NCBI RefSeq assembly: GCF_042432825.1
Contig: NZ_JBHLWN010000093.1
Coordinates: 1 to 16,525 of the forward strand
DNA from: Gordoniibacillus chartarius
GTDB lineage: Bacteria; Bacillota; Bacilli; Paenibacillales; NBRC-103111
Direction: 5' to 3'
Length of the DNA stretch: 16,525 nt
In this document: positions 1 through 7,818 of the stretch, piece by piece
How positions within the stretch are numbered: position 1 is the first letter of the stretch
Layout: each line of letters opens with the position of its first letter
Notes under the pieces: generated by a model
Database searches by the model: none
The model's input: the letters and a program-made list of their open reading frames with translations, nothing else
Told to the model about the DNA's origin: nothing
Made by a program: the position numbers and the translations under genes

Positions 1-14
1 TTGTACAAAATGAA

Positions 15-61
15 AAGAGGCTGCCCTCAGTCATCTACGATGACTTTTGGGACAGCCTCTT
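15..61 (-). terminator. Rho-independent terminator after the VOC gene
   Basis: The arms AAGAGGCTG and CAGCCTCTT, extended inward by GTCATC/GATGAC with small mismatches, form a long hairpin. On the minus strand the right arm is followed by TTTTCATTTT, so it fits termination of leftward transcription from the VOC gene that stops at 137. The plus strand has no T-run after it. Similar GGGACAGCCTCTT hairpins recur in Bacillota genomes and sometimes flank insertion sequences, but no other IS sign is visible here. Confidence 0.7.
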
Positions 62-136
62 GACTTGTTCGTGAAAATTCTTGCATAATAGATGATAATG
101 ACCACAAATTGAGGTCTCACTCACTTCGACTGTTCA

Positions 137-541
137 TCAATGCCTAGCGCTGAACCGTTTAATCGCTTCCTCGGTCACCGGCGCGAAGAGATTAACCAGA
201 TTGCCGTCGGGATCGTGAAACAGCACAGCACGGTTCCCCCATGGCATCGTGGTTGGTTCCTTTACCCATTCGTCGACAAACGGCTTCAAGCGCTCGTATT
301 CGGCATCGACATCGTGGACGCGGAACTCGAGGATGACAGTGTGATTGTTGGCCGCCATTGCGGAACCAGCGCCGAACAGTTGCACTGTCTGGGAGTGGCC
401 GATCGCCAGGGTGCATGATGGCACAACGAATTCGGCAAAGACGGGCGCGGGGCGTTCCGCTGAAACACCCATGACTTTCTCATAGAACTTGACGAGACGA
501 TCCACGTCGTCGGTAATGATGCGTACAGAAGCAAAATGCAT
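137..541 (-). CDS. VOC-superfamily (glyoxalase/bleomycin-resistance fold) protein
   Basis: A 134-residue protein, the usual size for a single-module VOC protein of two beta-alpha-beta-beta-beta halves. The first half begins with HFASVRIITDDVDRLVKFYEKVMG (residues 2-25, the typical paired-helix entry). The second half carries FRVHDVDAEYERLK and ends in DPDGNLVNLF (110-119). In metal-dependent glyoxalases the position after DPDGNxx is normally Glu; here it is Asn, so this metal ligand seems absent and the substrate cannot be predicted. The start is supported by AAAGGAGTG about 8 bases upstream. A TATAAT box lies at 579-574 on the minus strand, but no good -35 is seen. It is monocistronic, between two hairpin terminators. 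The family assignment is secure; the function (thiol-conjugate metabolism, resistance or other) is not. Confidence 0.9.
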   Translation of the reverse strand: MHFASVRIITDDVDRLVKFYEKVMGVSAERPAPVFAEFVVPSCTLAIGHSQTVQLFGAGSAMAANNHTVILEFRVHDVDAEYERLKPFVDEWVKEPTTMPWGNRAVLFHDPDGNLVNLFAPVTEEAIKRFSARH

Positions 542-580
542 GTATTTCCCACTCCTTTATGTTACTTACTCCGATTATAA

Positions 581-618
581 AAAAACGCTCCTGACAACAG
601 TATGTCAGTAGCGTTTTT
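581..618. terminator. Bidirectional hairpin terminator
   Basis: AAAAACGCT (581-589) pairs with AGCGTTTTT (610-618), and CTGACA (591-596) pairs with TGTCAG (603-608), leaving a six-base loop and one mismatch. T-rich sequence follows on both strands. It is suited to ending leftward transcription from the MATE gene before the VOC gene. The TATAAT of the VOC gene (579-574) touches its left edge. Between here and 735 nothing else is recognisable. Confidence 0.75.
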
Positions 619-736
619 CATATTTTTTGGACTTGCTCCTGAATTCGACTTCGTAATGCCCCAGCACACGATATGGATGCCACTGCTGCGTTGCAGGCAT
701 CTTCTTGTCAGCAGATACATGTTTAGATTATGGGCT

Positions 737-890
737 GGAGGAGAGATTGCTGCTGTTCATACGCACGAAATCATCGCAAAGTTTGAAATCGATTGGTTAT
801 GCACTCATATTAATGACAGTGCTCTCACTGTTCGTCGGTAGTCTCGACCAAACGATGCTTGTACCAGCGATCCCCACGGTATCTCCATAG
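737..890 (+). pseudogene. Possible N-terminal remnant of an MFS drug exporter
   Basis: The plus strand reads KSIGYALILMTVLSLF then VGSLDQTMLVPAIPTV and stops at 890. This resembles the first transmembrane helix of 14-TM MFS exporters, where a GSLDxTIVxxALPTI-like motif follows the first hydrophobic stretch. GGAGGAGAG at 737-745 could be its old ribosome site, but no well-placed ATG follows it. Downstream the strand is antisense to the MATE gene, so no MFS body exists. It overlaps the last 66 bases of the MATE gene in antisense. Either this is a relic left by a deletion that joined two transporter genes, or it is a chance match within about 45 residues. Confidence 0.3.
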
Positions 891-2231
891 AAAAACCGCT
901 CCCCGAATGACCCACTCCAGCTGCATGGCGGCCCACACGCCCACTACGCCAAAATTCAAGGTAATGCCGAGAATATAACCGAGGATGACCCGGAACAGCC
1001 ACATGCTCAGCATCGCCGAAACGGAGGTGAAGCGGGAATCCCCGGCGGCCCGAAGTGCACCCGGCAGCAGGAAGCTGGCCGGCCAGAGCGGAATTTGGAC
1101 AATCGTATTAATCAGCGTAAGGAGAAAAAGCACCTGCATGATCTCGCCCGGCGGATGAAACAAGCCGACCAGCGGACGATAGAAAGGGATAAGCAAGAGC
1201 CCCGTTGCAAGCAAGGAGCCGGATGCTAGCCACATGAACGTTCTCGTAAATTTGCGGGCATCCTGAATATTTCGGCTGCCGATGCATTGACCGACGACCG
1301 TGACGAGCGCAGTCGATAACGCGATGGCGGGAACCTGCAAAATCATCGCCAGAACGCCGCCGATCGCGTTCGCTGCAATCGCATAGGTGCCCAAGCTGAC
1401 GATGTAGATTTGGGTCAGCATTTTGCCCCCGTTGAAGAATACTTGCTCCGCGGCGAAAGGCAGTCCGATGTACAAGATTTTCTTAAGCATGGAGAAATTC
1501 CAGTGCACGAAGTCTTTCAGCCGCAGCCGCAGGCTAGCGTCCATGCGCAATATGTAATACAAGGCGCAAGCCGCCGCCAAGTAACGGGATATATTAACGG
1601 CGATAGTGAGGCCCAGAACGCCCATGTCCAAGATGTTGAGGAAGAGCACGTTCAACAGCACGTTGGTGACGTTCAGAATTAAGGACAAGCCGAGTGTCAC
1701 CCTCGTCCTGCCGATTCCCCGCAGCGCACCGCTGATCGCCTCCTTGAACGCGATGCCGAGGAAGGACAGCCCGCTCCCGACGAGGTAGGTGCCGGCCAGC
1801 GAGAACACCTCCGGCTCCGCCGATCCGAACAGAAGCTTCAATAACGGATGGTAGAAGACGAGGACGATCAAGCTAAGCGCCGCCGCCGCCAAAGTCACGG
1901 CGGACACCGACGCGGCCGCTGCCTTGGACACCATCCGGTCGTTTCCGCCGCCCTTATACTGCGCAACGACGACCGTACCGCCCGTCGCCAAGGCGACGAA
2001 AATTTGGACCAGCAAAATATTCAGAGAATCGACCATGCTGACGGCGCTGATCGCCGCAACACCCGACGAGCTGATCATGGCGGTATTGACAAGGCTTAAT
2101 CCGAACAGGAAGGCCTGGTCAATCAGAATCGGAACAAACAGCGCGATGACTTGACGGTAATCGATCGATTCCCCCGTTAAATATTTGTTGAGTACAGCAT
2201 GACTGCGAGATCGAAGCGTCTGGGGAAGCAT
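825..2231 (-). CDS. MATE-family multidrug/toxin exporter
   Basis: A 468-residue polytopic membrane protein of normal MATE length with about 12 hydrophobic segments in two homologous halves. Diagnostic stretches are PILIDQAFLFGLSLVNTAMI near the N-terminus, with the family's substrate-path residues, and a central SALVTVVGQCIGSRNI, matching the GQxxGA/G motif that begins the second half. It would act as a cation- or proton-coupled antiporter exporting drugs or metabolites. The start at 2231 has only a weak ribosome site (AGGA about 11 bases upstream), so a start slightly downstream cannot be excluded. The C-terminus overlaps an MFS-like fragment on the other strand. It is divergent from the chemoreceptor gene at 2447, with a 215-base shared upstream region. 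The substrate is unknown. Confidence 0.92.
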   Translation of the reverse strand: MLPQTLRSRSHAVLNKYLTGESIDYRQVIALFVPILIDQAFLFGLSLVNTAMISSSGVAAISAVSMVDSLNILLVQIFVALATGGTVVVAQYKGGGNDRMVSKAAAASVSAVTLAAAALSLIVLVFYHPLLKLLFGSAEPEVFSLAGTYLVGSGLSFLGIAFKEAISGALRGIGRTRVTLGLSLILNVTNVLLNVLFLNILDMGVLGLTIAVNISRYLAAACALYYILRMDASLRLRLKDFVHWNFSMLKKILYIGLPFAAEQVFFNGGKMLTQIYIVSLGTYAIAANAIGGVLAMILQVPAIALSTALVTVVGQCIGSRNIQDARKFTRTFMWLASGSLLATGLLLIPFYRPLVGLFHPPGEIMQVLFLLTLINTIVQIPLWPASFLLPGALRAAGDSRFTSVSAMLSMWLFRVILGYILGITLNFGVVGVWAAMQLEWVIRGAVFLWRYRGDRWYKHRLVETTDEQ

Positions 2232-2446
2232 ATGAGGTCACGTCCTATCTGATGTTGATAATAATGTCTGTGTCTGTATCCTCTTATCCAACTTTACCAT
2301 ACAACGGGGAATCGGTGTCTACCAAAATGAGGCATAAATCATACGTCTCGAAAATCAGCCTCTTTTTATCGAATTTAGAAGGATTCATAAATTTGTAAAA
2401 CGAACATCATTACAAAAAGCAAAAACAACAAAAGGAGCACATTAGT

Positions 2447-3904
2447 ATGAGCACAAATTATCTTCAGGAAATATATTTTCGAAGGAATAAGCTGCTTGCC
2501 GTATTTTTTTGGATATTTGCGTTGGTTCCGGGGCTTTATCCTGCGCTCGGGGGAGATTTCGAGATACTTAAATCCTCAACGCTTTTGATGGCTGTTCTTG
2601 GGGGGATTATCACAATCCTTACCCTTTTCAAACGACTATCGCAAATTACGCCTTATCTGATCATTGTCATTTTCGTTGCATTCGATATTTTCCTTATCTT
2701 CGTGCAAGGAAGATGGGACCCATTGCTTTCCGTGAAGTTCGTTATCCTGATGACGTTATATCCGTACTATTTGCCTGCAGCCGTCACTGCTTCTTCCTTA
2801 TTTTTGGTAGCCGTGATCTCGTCGAAAGGCTCCGTGTTATCGCCAGCGCATTTTTTAGAAAGCGGAATGTTTTCCTATATGATGATTAGCGCCGTTTGCA
2901 TTACGCTGATCCAAATTGTCGGCAAAATGCTCAAGGATGTCACTGCGCGCGGACGTGAAGTTTATGAAGCCCAGCAGAAGTCGGAGCAGCTGCTTGAAGA
3001 GATCCGCAAGGCGCTGGCAACGCTCAACGAGTTTAACTCGGGTCTGCAGGAGAAGGTTGCGGTAACGGAAAAAATTACGAATGAGGTTAACGCAAGCTTC
3101 AATGAAGTTGCGCTCGGGATCGAATCGCAGGCGTCCAGCGTGTCCGACATTAACGAGCTCATGCTGAAATCGAATGCTAGCATTCAAGAGGTGGCCCGCA
3201 GCTCAATGATGATGAGAGAGCTTTCCTCGCATACACAGGAAATTACGGCTCAGGGGAATGAGCAAATCATCGAACTCAGCGACAGCATCGCTACCGCCAA
3301 TACGGTGATTAACGTTGTTGTTGATGAAATGGAGCAGCTTAACGAGCAGAACAGTGAAATCGGTACGATATTAGCCGCGATCAACGATATGGCGAATCAA
3401 ACGAACCTGCTTGCCTTGAATGCCGCCATAGAGGCGGCACGGGCCGGGGAGCACGGGCGCGGCTTTGCGGTCGTATCCTCCGAGGTGCGTAAGCTGGCGG
3501 AAAATTCCTCGAAATCGGCGGCCCAAATTACGGAAATTTTGAACAGCATTCGTGAGCGTACCGAAAGATTAACCGGACAAGTCGCACAAGGGAAAGCTTC
3601 TCTGGAGCAAAGCCGGGAAGCGGCGCATCGGTCGGCGGCGATGTTCGAACGCATTGCTCAGAATACGAATCAGGTCGTATCGCAGGCGAAGGAAGTCGAA
3701 GGCAAGACGGCGGATATCGGACGCTCCTCCGGTCAAATCGTGACGGAGGTCACTACGATCTCCGGGGTTACCGAGCAGTCCAGTGCAGCGGCCGAGCAAA
3801 TACTGTCCAATATGAAGCAGCAAGCGCATATGGTCGGCCAAATTGTGGACAGCTTTAAATCGTTGGAGAAGCTGATCGATGAATTGAACGCGAAGGCGAA
3901 GTAA
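2447..3904 (+). CDS. Methyl-accepting chemotaxis protein with polytopic membrane sensor
   Basis: A 485-residue chemoreceptor. Residues about 15-160 form roughly six closely spaced hydrophobic segments with no large extracellular domain, and no clear HAMP domain follows. Residues about 165-485 are a long coiled coil with the highly conserved signalling tip INDMANQTNLLALNAAIEA (312-330) and RGFAVVSSEVRKLAE (338-352), which binds CheA and CheW. Glutamine/glutamate-rich heptads on either side are likely methylation sites. AAAGGAGC lies 8 bases before the ATG. It is monocistronic, with a terminator at 3955-4004. A sensor built mainly of membrane helices suggests detection of membrane-state, redox or hydrophobic signals rather than a soluble periplasmic ligand; that is inference. 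No other chemotaxis genes are nearby. Confidence 0.95.
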   Translation: MSTNYLQEIYFRRNKLLAVFFWIFALVPGLYPALGGDFEILKSSTLLMAVLGGIITILTLFKRLSQITPYLIIVIFVAFDIFLIFVQGRWDPLLSVKFVILMTLYPYYLPAAVTASSLFLVAVISSKGSVLSPAHFLESGMFSYMMISAVCITLIQIVGKMLKDVTARGREVYEAQQKSEQLLEEIRKALATLNEFNSGLQEKVAVTEKITNEVNASFNEVALGIESQASSVSDINELMLKSNASIQEVARSSMMMRELSSHTQEITAQGNEQIIELSDSIATANTVINVVVDEMEQLNEQNSEIGTILAAINDMANQTNLLALNAAIEAARAGEHGRGFAVVSSEVRKLAENSSKSAAQITEILNSIRERTERLTGQVAQGKASLEQSREAAHRSAAMFERIAQNTNQVVSQAKEVEGKTADIGRSSGQIVTEVTTISGVTEQSSAAAEQILSNMKQQAHMVGQIVDSFKSLEKLIDELNAKAK

Positions 3905-3954
3905 TGAAGAGGCAAAGCCTAGTGTCGGGAGCAGTTAACGATGTAGATAACACA

Positions 3955-4004
3955 GCGGCAGCTTTTGGACTTGTTTCCCGTCCGAAGCTGCCGCAGTCTC
4001 TTTT
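3955..4004 (+). terminator. Rho-independent terminator after the chemoreceptor gene
   Basis: A perfect ten-base stem GCGGCAGCTT (3955-3964) / AAGCTGCCGC (3985-3994), with an inner GGAC/GTCC pair, is followed by AGTCTCTTTT. It lies 50 bases after the chemoreceptor stop and also separates it from the convergent ABC operon ending at 4025. There is no T-run on the minus side, so it is best suited to plus-strand transcripts. Confidence 0.8.
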
Positions 4005-4024
4005 CAATGGTAAAGAGTCAAGCT

Positions 4025-4870
4025 CTACAAATCCTTCCGGCTAAACGCACGGCATCCCAGCCAGAGCATAACCGCCGCATACCCCACCGTGTACAGGAGG
4101 AAAGCATTCGAAGGAACGCTCGGCACGGAGAACGGCCCCAAATCGGTAATAGCTAGTCCCGCCCAATCCGCTCCCCCCAGCAGCTCGAAGAGGCTTCTGC
4201 GGTAAACCGTGTCCGTGGGCAGGAGCAGTCCTGTCAGAAAGACGAATTTTTCCACTGCCGGATGGCTCCCCCCATAGCTCGATACCCCTTCGACCAGCCC
4301 GCTGAAGAGAGCAAGCCCGTACAGCAGGGCGGCACAGATCCCGTTCCCCAGCATCGGCAAATAGACGGAGCCCAGCATCGTTATGGTGAGGAGAAGGAGC
4401 GGCATCCATAGGAACAGCGCAAGGCCTCGCAGCAGCTCCTCAGCCAGTAGGGGAAGTCCGGCCAAGCTATGGATGGTCCAAACCACAGAAACGAACAGAA
4501 CTGCGCTGTATACGGCGATCCAGACGGCATGGCCCAGCCACTTGGCCAAATAAAGCTTCCAGCGTGGGATGGGGCGGGCGGCAACCGCCAGCAGCAGCCC
4601 GCTCTCCTGTTCGCCTGTAATCGTCCCCATTGCCGTGAAAAGTACGAAGAAGGACGCCAGAAATTGTGCGAAAAAAAGCCCCAGCACCATCAGCACCATA
4701 CTGCTCAAAAGCCGGTTGGCGGGGGAACCCTGGTTTTCCCCGGTCATGTTGGCGATCCCCCAAGCCCCGAAGGCGAACAGGAGCAGAAAGACGAGCGTCA
4801 GTATAAGCGTGACGAGGAACACCCGCTTGCGGGTCAGCTCCTTGAAAGTGGCGGAGATGTATAAAGTCAT
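4025..4870 (-). CDS. ABC-2 type transporter permease
   Basis: A 281-residue membrane protein with about six hydrophobic helices: residues 15-40, 55-90, 110-135, 145-175, 180-200 and 255-275. The cytoplasmic turn ITGEQESGLLLAVAARPIPRW (residues about 84-104) is the hallmark of ABC-2 exporters (GTEELLLxxPxxR-type coupling region). It pairs with the ATPase directly upstream, whose stop overlaps its ATG by four bases (ATGA), implying translational coupling and a 1:1 complex. It is the last gene of the sigma-factor operon. The cargo is unknown; relatives move lipids, peptides, antibiotics or copper-related factors (NosY-like), and the sequence does not decide between these. Confidence 0.88.
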   Translation of the reverse strand: MTLYISATFKELTRKRVFLVTLILTLVFLLLFAFGAWGIANMTGENQGSPANRLLSSMVLMVLGLFFAQFLASFFVLFTAMGTITGEQESGLLLAVAARPIPRWKLYLAKWLGHAVWIAVYSAVLFVSVVWTIHSLAGLPLLAEELLRGLALFLWMPLLLLTITMLGSVYLPMLGNGICAALLYGLALFSGLVEGVSSYGGSHPAVEKFVFLTGLLLPTDTVYRRSLFELLGGADWAGLAITDLGPFSVPSVPSNAFLLYTVGYAAVMLWLGCRAFSRKDL

Positions 4871-5835
4871 TGCGGAACACCTTCTTTGCGGGATTGGGCC
4901 ATCCGGAGGAACCAGGTCTCCAGGCTGTTCGGCTCGGGGCCGGATTCATAGAGCGTCAGGCCGCTCCGGACGAACAGTGAGCATAGGTAGCCGGCTTGTT
5001 CCCGGTCGGTCAGACGGGCGGACAGGAGGGCATTGCCGCTGTCATCGGCCTCAACCAGACGCAGCAGAGCCGAGAGGTCGATGACAGCGGCATCGTTCAG
5101 CTCCGCCCAGGTGTCCGGGAGCCAGCCGCCGAGCCGGAAGCGCCAGTTGGCACCGCTGCCGCTGAGCAGCTTGTGCAGAGGACCCGACGCCAGCAGCTCG
5201 CCTTCGAACAGAAAGGCGGCTTCATCGCACAGCTCCTCCACATCCTCAAGCAGATGGGTATTCAGGAAAATCGTCACGCCTCTTGCCCGGAGCTGCTTCA
5301 GGAGGCTGCGGATCTCATAGCGGCCGACGGGATCCAGAGCCGAAGCGGGTTCATCCAGGATCAGCAGTTCGGGCTCCAGCAGCAGGGCGGAAGCCAGGCC
5401 GAGGCGCTGCTGCATACCTTTGGAGAAGCCGCCGATCCGACGTTCCGCGGCTTCGGACAGGCCGACCAGCTCCAGGGTGTCCCGGATCCGGCTGCGAAAG
5501 GCGGGCGCCCGCGTTTCCTGAGGGCGCAGTCCGCCCAGCTGACCATGCAAGCGGAGCACCTCCGCCGGGGTCAGCCAATCCTGAAAGCGAAACAGCTCGG
5601 GCAAATACCCGAGCTTACGCCTTGCCTCCGGCCGGCCCAGGGGCTGTCCCAGGACGGAGGCCCGCCCGGAATCGGGGCGGTGGAGGCCGGCTAGCATTTT
5701 GATGAAGGTGCTTTTGCCGGCGCCGTTAGGGCCCAGCAGGCCGAAGATGCAGCCTTCGGGCACCTGCAGGGTGATGCCGCGGCAGCCGCCGCGGCCATTG
5801 TAGGTCTTGGTCAATTCCGCCGTATCGATCATCAT
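4867..5835 (-). CDS. ABC transporter ATP-binding protein
   Basis: A 322-residue ATPase with one nucleotide-binding domain and a C-terminal extension typical of ABC-2 (CcmA/BcrA/NosF-like) systems. Walker A is GPNGAGKST (35-43). The signature loop is the variant GGFSKGMQQRLGLA (135-148) in place of LSGGQ, common in this family. Walker B is LLILDEP (157-163), the D-loop is SALDP, and the switch histidine is in NTHLLEDVEEL (192-202). Residues about 220-322 form the accessory C-terminal region. The start ATGATG overlaps the stop of the upstream anti-sigma-like gene, with GAGGAG upstream. It powers the permease encoded next. The organisation suggests that the sigma factor controls production of this exporter. 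Confidence 0.95.
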   Translation of the reverse strand: MMIDTAELTKTYNGRGGCRGITLQVPEGCIFGLLGPNGAGKSTFIKMLAGLHRPDSGRASVLGQPLGRPEARRKLGYLPELFRFQDWLTPAEVLRLHGQLGGLRPQETRAPAFRSRIRDTLELVGLSEAAERRIGGFSKGMQQRLGLASALLLEPELLILDEPASALDPVGRYEIRSLLKQLRARGVTIFLNTHLLEDVEELCDEAAFLFEGELLASGPLHKLLSGSGANWRFRLGGWLPDTWAELNDAAVIDLSALLRLVEADDSGNALLSARLTDREQAGYLCSLFVRSGLTLYESGPEPNSLETWFLRMAQSRKEGVPQ

Positions 5836-7004
5836 GGCCGGACAAGCTCCTCGGCGGCCTGCAAGAAGGAGGCTTCCGTAGGGAAATCCTTCGTATCGCC
5901 GCTTAGCAAGCCTATCCGGTCCCCGTCGATCCAGAACAGAATGCGTTTCTTGTCGTTCGCGGTCATGACCGCATCATGTCCGCCCAGCAGGAGGCTCTTG
6001 CTGACGCCGTCTTTGACCGGAACGGGCAGGGTGGTTTGCCAATCGCCGATGGCGGCCAGCTTGGTCCGCAGGCTGTCCGGCAGCACCGGCAGTCCCAGCA
6101 CGGCCTCGCGGACGGTCGCTACATCAATGCCGCCCTCCACAGTCAGCTCCGGCTTGCCGTATTGGAGCAGCCGCACCGGCTTGCCCGCCAAGGTGCCTTC
6201 CGTGGTGACGCCGTCCGGGATGTGCAGCCGGATCGCCTTTCCGTCCGCTTCGGCGGGCAAGGTGGTTGTGCTGCCCAATCGGGTGAGCAGCCGGTTGACC
6301 GCCGTCACATTCAGGTTGAAGGTCAATGTGGAAGCCGGCTGGTAGGAGGGGGCCGAAGGGTTCACCGGCTGGAGCAGGGGGGCGCCCATCCGTTGTTCCG
6401 CTTCGTTCCAGGTCAAGTTTAGAGACTTCCCGCCGCCGGTTTGAGTCAAGGTGCCGTATTGGGCCAGGTTAAAGCTCCGGTCACCGTCGGGCGAGCCGTT
6501 TTCAAGCAGGTTAGAGATGTTCGTCATATCATCCGCTGTCATTCCGACTCCGACAAGGTGCTGAATGCGGAATGTTTGCTTCATGGCGGCCAGCGCCCTG
6601 TCCCCCAGAGGGGAGGCAAACAGGCCGACGATCATCACCGCTGCGGCAGCTCCGGCGCTCAGTCTCCGCAGCCTGCGTGCGAAAGGTCTCTCCGTCCGCC
6701 AACTGCCATTCGCCCCGGTAGTCGCTGCCGCGTTTACGGCCCCCGGCGCCCCGACAGCCGAGGACCCATGTGCCGCCTTGTATGCTTCCGTCTGTTTCAT
6801 CTCCACTACACCATCCTTCTCGTGAATAAATCGATTTTGTTCCAATCGCGGCTCGATCTCGATGTCGTCCGAACGCCGGCCTTCCTCCGCTTGCAACCAG
6901 AACGCCGAAACCGGCTCCCGGGACGCCAGCTTCTCGAACCGGTTCCAAGCCCGATCCGTGTCAAATACCGGATCCTTGCCGGTCCGCTTCACTTCGTCTG
7001 CCAT
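5832..7004 (-). CDS. Membrane-anchored anti-sigma-factor-like protein
   Basis: A 390-residue, probably single-span membrane protein. Residues 1-110 should be cytoplasmic and begin with DRAWNRFEKL, like the N-termini of Bacillota anti-sigma proteins. A hydrophobic helix follows an Arg-rich stretch at about 112-135 (RRLRRLSAG then AAAAVMIVGLFAS). The remaining roughly 255 residues should be outside the membrane and contain beta-rich segments (LTFNLNVTAV, AIRLHIPDGV), resembling the DUF4367/LolA-like sensor domains of such proteins. No HxxxCxxC zinc motif is present. AGGAGGAA lies 7 bases before this ATG, which lies inside the end of the sigma gene (44-base overlap). Position after an ECF sigma gene plus topology argue for a partner that holds the sigma factor until an envelope signal arrives. 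A direct role in transport is an alternative. Confidence 0.7.
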   Translation of the reverse strand: MADEVKRTGKDPVFDTDRAWNRFEKLASREPVSAFWLQAEEGRRSDDIEIEPRLEQNRFIHEKDGVVEMKQTEAYKAAHGSSAVGAPGAVNAAATTGANGSWRTERPFARRLRRLSAGAAAAVMIVGLFASPLGDRALAAMKQTFRIQHLVGVGMTADDMTNISNLLENGSPDGDRSFNLAQYGTLTQTGGGKSLNLTWNEAEQRMGAPLLQPVNPSAPSYQPASTLTFNLNVTAVNRLLTRLGSTTTLPAEADGKAIRLHIPDGVTTEGTLAGKPVRLLQYGKPELTVEGGIDVATVREAVLGLPVLPDSLRTKLAAIGDWQTTLPVPVKDGVSKSLLLGGHDAVMTANDKKRILFWIDGDRIGLLSGDTKDFPTEASFLQAAEELVRP

Positions 7005-7530
7005 CGCGCTGTTCCTCCTCTTGCCCGTATTTCTTCTTCAGCCGCTCCTCCGCCCGGGCCAGCAGCGTGCCGACGATCTTCGGGTTAACCTCCAGCCGGA
7101 GAGCTATCTCCTCGTAGCTGTATCCTTCCTCCCGAAGCATTAAGGCGGTCCGGTCCCGGTCCGAGAGCTTTTGCAGTACCCGGCGGACCACGTCGATTTC
7201 CCATTCGCGAATGACCTCCGACTCTCCCGAAGGAGCGGCGCCTTCCGACCAAGCCGCCACGCGGGCGGTTTCCTTATCCAACAACGCCTTGCCCGACGAC
7301 CGTTGTCTCAAATAATCGTAGCCGACCCGGGTCAGCACCCGGTGCAGCCAAGCGCCGACAGCCTCCAGCCGCTCCGGCGGGCTCCGGTACAGCCGCAGGA
7401 ACACCTCTTGGGCCAAATCCTCCGCCGCCGCATAATCGCCGGTCAACGCATAGAGCTTCCGCGCCACCCCGGGGTAATGCTCCCGGAACAAGCGCTGGAA
7501 CAGCTCGGGTATTTGTGCGCCTTCCTCCAT
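6961..7530 (-). CDS. ECF-family RNA polymerase sigma factor
   Basis: A 189-residue sigma-70-family ECF factor. Region 2 spans about 10-80, with DYAAAEDLAQEVFLRLYR (32-49), the -10 recognition and core-binding helix. After a linker, region 4 spans 114-167, with LSDRDRTALMLREEGYSYEEI and a helix-turn-helix ending ARAEERLKKKY, for -35 recognition. The ATG at 7530 follows AAAGGGGGA by 10 bases. The charged tail (EEEQRDGRRSEADRQGSGI) runs over the start of the next gene. It is the first gene of a four-gene overlapping operon with its presumed anti-sigma protein and an ABC-2 transporter. A candidate self-recognised promoter lies at 7586-7557. The signal and wider regulon cannot be told from this window. 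Confidence 0.93.
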   Translation of the reverse strand: MEEGAQIPELFQRLFREHYPGVARKLYALTGDYAAAEDLAQEVFLRLYRSPPERLEAVGAWLHRVLTRVGYDYLRQRSSGKALLDKETARVAAWSEGAAPSGESEVIREWEIDVVRRVLQKLSDRDRTALMLREEGYSYEEIALRLEVNPKIVGTLLARAEERLKKKYGQEEEQRDGRRSEADRQGSGI

Positions 7531-7556
7531 GTTGCTGCCGTCCCCCTTTACGCATA

Positions 7557-7586
7557 TTAGACGAATCCCGGATCGGTTTTGTAGCA
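7557..7586 (-). promoter_or_regulatory. Candidate ECF-type promoter of the sigma operon
   Basis: On the minus strand TGCTAC (7586-7581) is followed after 17 bases by CGTCTAA (7563-7557). Bacillota ECF factors commonly use a -35 with an AAC core and a -10 of CGTC type, so this is a plausible autoregulated promoter 27 bases before the sigma start codon. The -35 has only partial agreement. No sigma-A promoter is obvious here. Confidence 0.4.
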
Positions 7587-7613
7587 GGGTAATAAGAAAA
7601 AACAGCGATGGTA

Positions 7614-7749
7614 AGTAGTGGGTACAGCTTTCATTTATTTCTTACAGGCTGTGTACAGGAGAAGAGGAATATACTCGAACCGTTTGCTGACGCTGGACGT
7701 GCAGTTGCGTCGCGGACAAGACGCAGACAAAACGGGCCGGAGGCGGACA
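7614..7749. other. Intergenic stretch without recognised features
   Basis: Between the sigma operon promoter and the regulated promoter of the GH43 gene lies about 135 bases of unassigned DNA. Short open frames here have no ribosome site, no recognisable motif and no conserved-looking protein. The whole gene-free interval runs from 7531 to 7991; its right half holds the promoter, the cre-like site and the inverted repeat listed separately. Confidence 0.5.
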
Positions 7750-7813
7750 GTCAAAATAACGTTACAAACCGTAAAATTCACGGCAAATCAAAGCGGTGGA
7801 TTGGTAATATAAT
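7750..7813 (+). promoter_or_regulatory. Activator-type promoter of the GH43 gene (paired 21-bp-spaced sites)
   Basis: GTCAAAATAAC (7750-7760) and GTAAAATTCAC (7771-7781) are direct repeats 21 bp apart. A perfect -10 TATAAT is at 7808-7813, 37 bp after the start of the second repeat. The -35 position (around 7785-7790) reads AAATCA and is poor, as expected when an activator substitutes for it. The same geometry recurs at 9393-9456, 11307-11370 and 16331-16394. The likely activator is the AraC-type response regulator encoded at 14713-16314. Confidence 0.65.
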
Positions 7814-7818
7814 ACATT

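Noticed and set aside
1..61. Hairpin as an insertion-sequence end
   Set aside because: The stem with a T-run on the minus strand, just after the VOC gene, is explained as a terminator, and no transposase is present.
4996..5694. Plus-strand open frame opposite the ABC ATPase
   Set aside because: Gln-rich translation without any motif; the minus strand has all ABC motifs.
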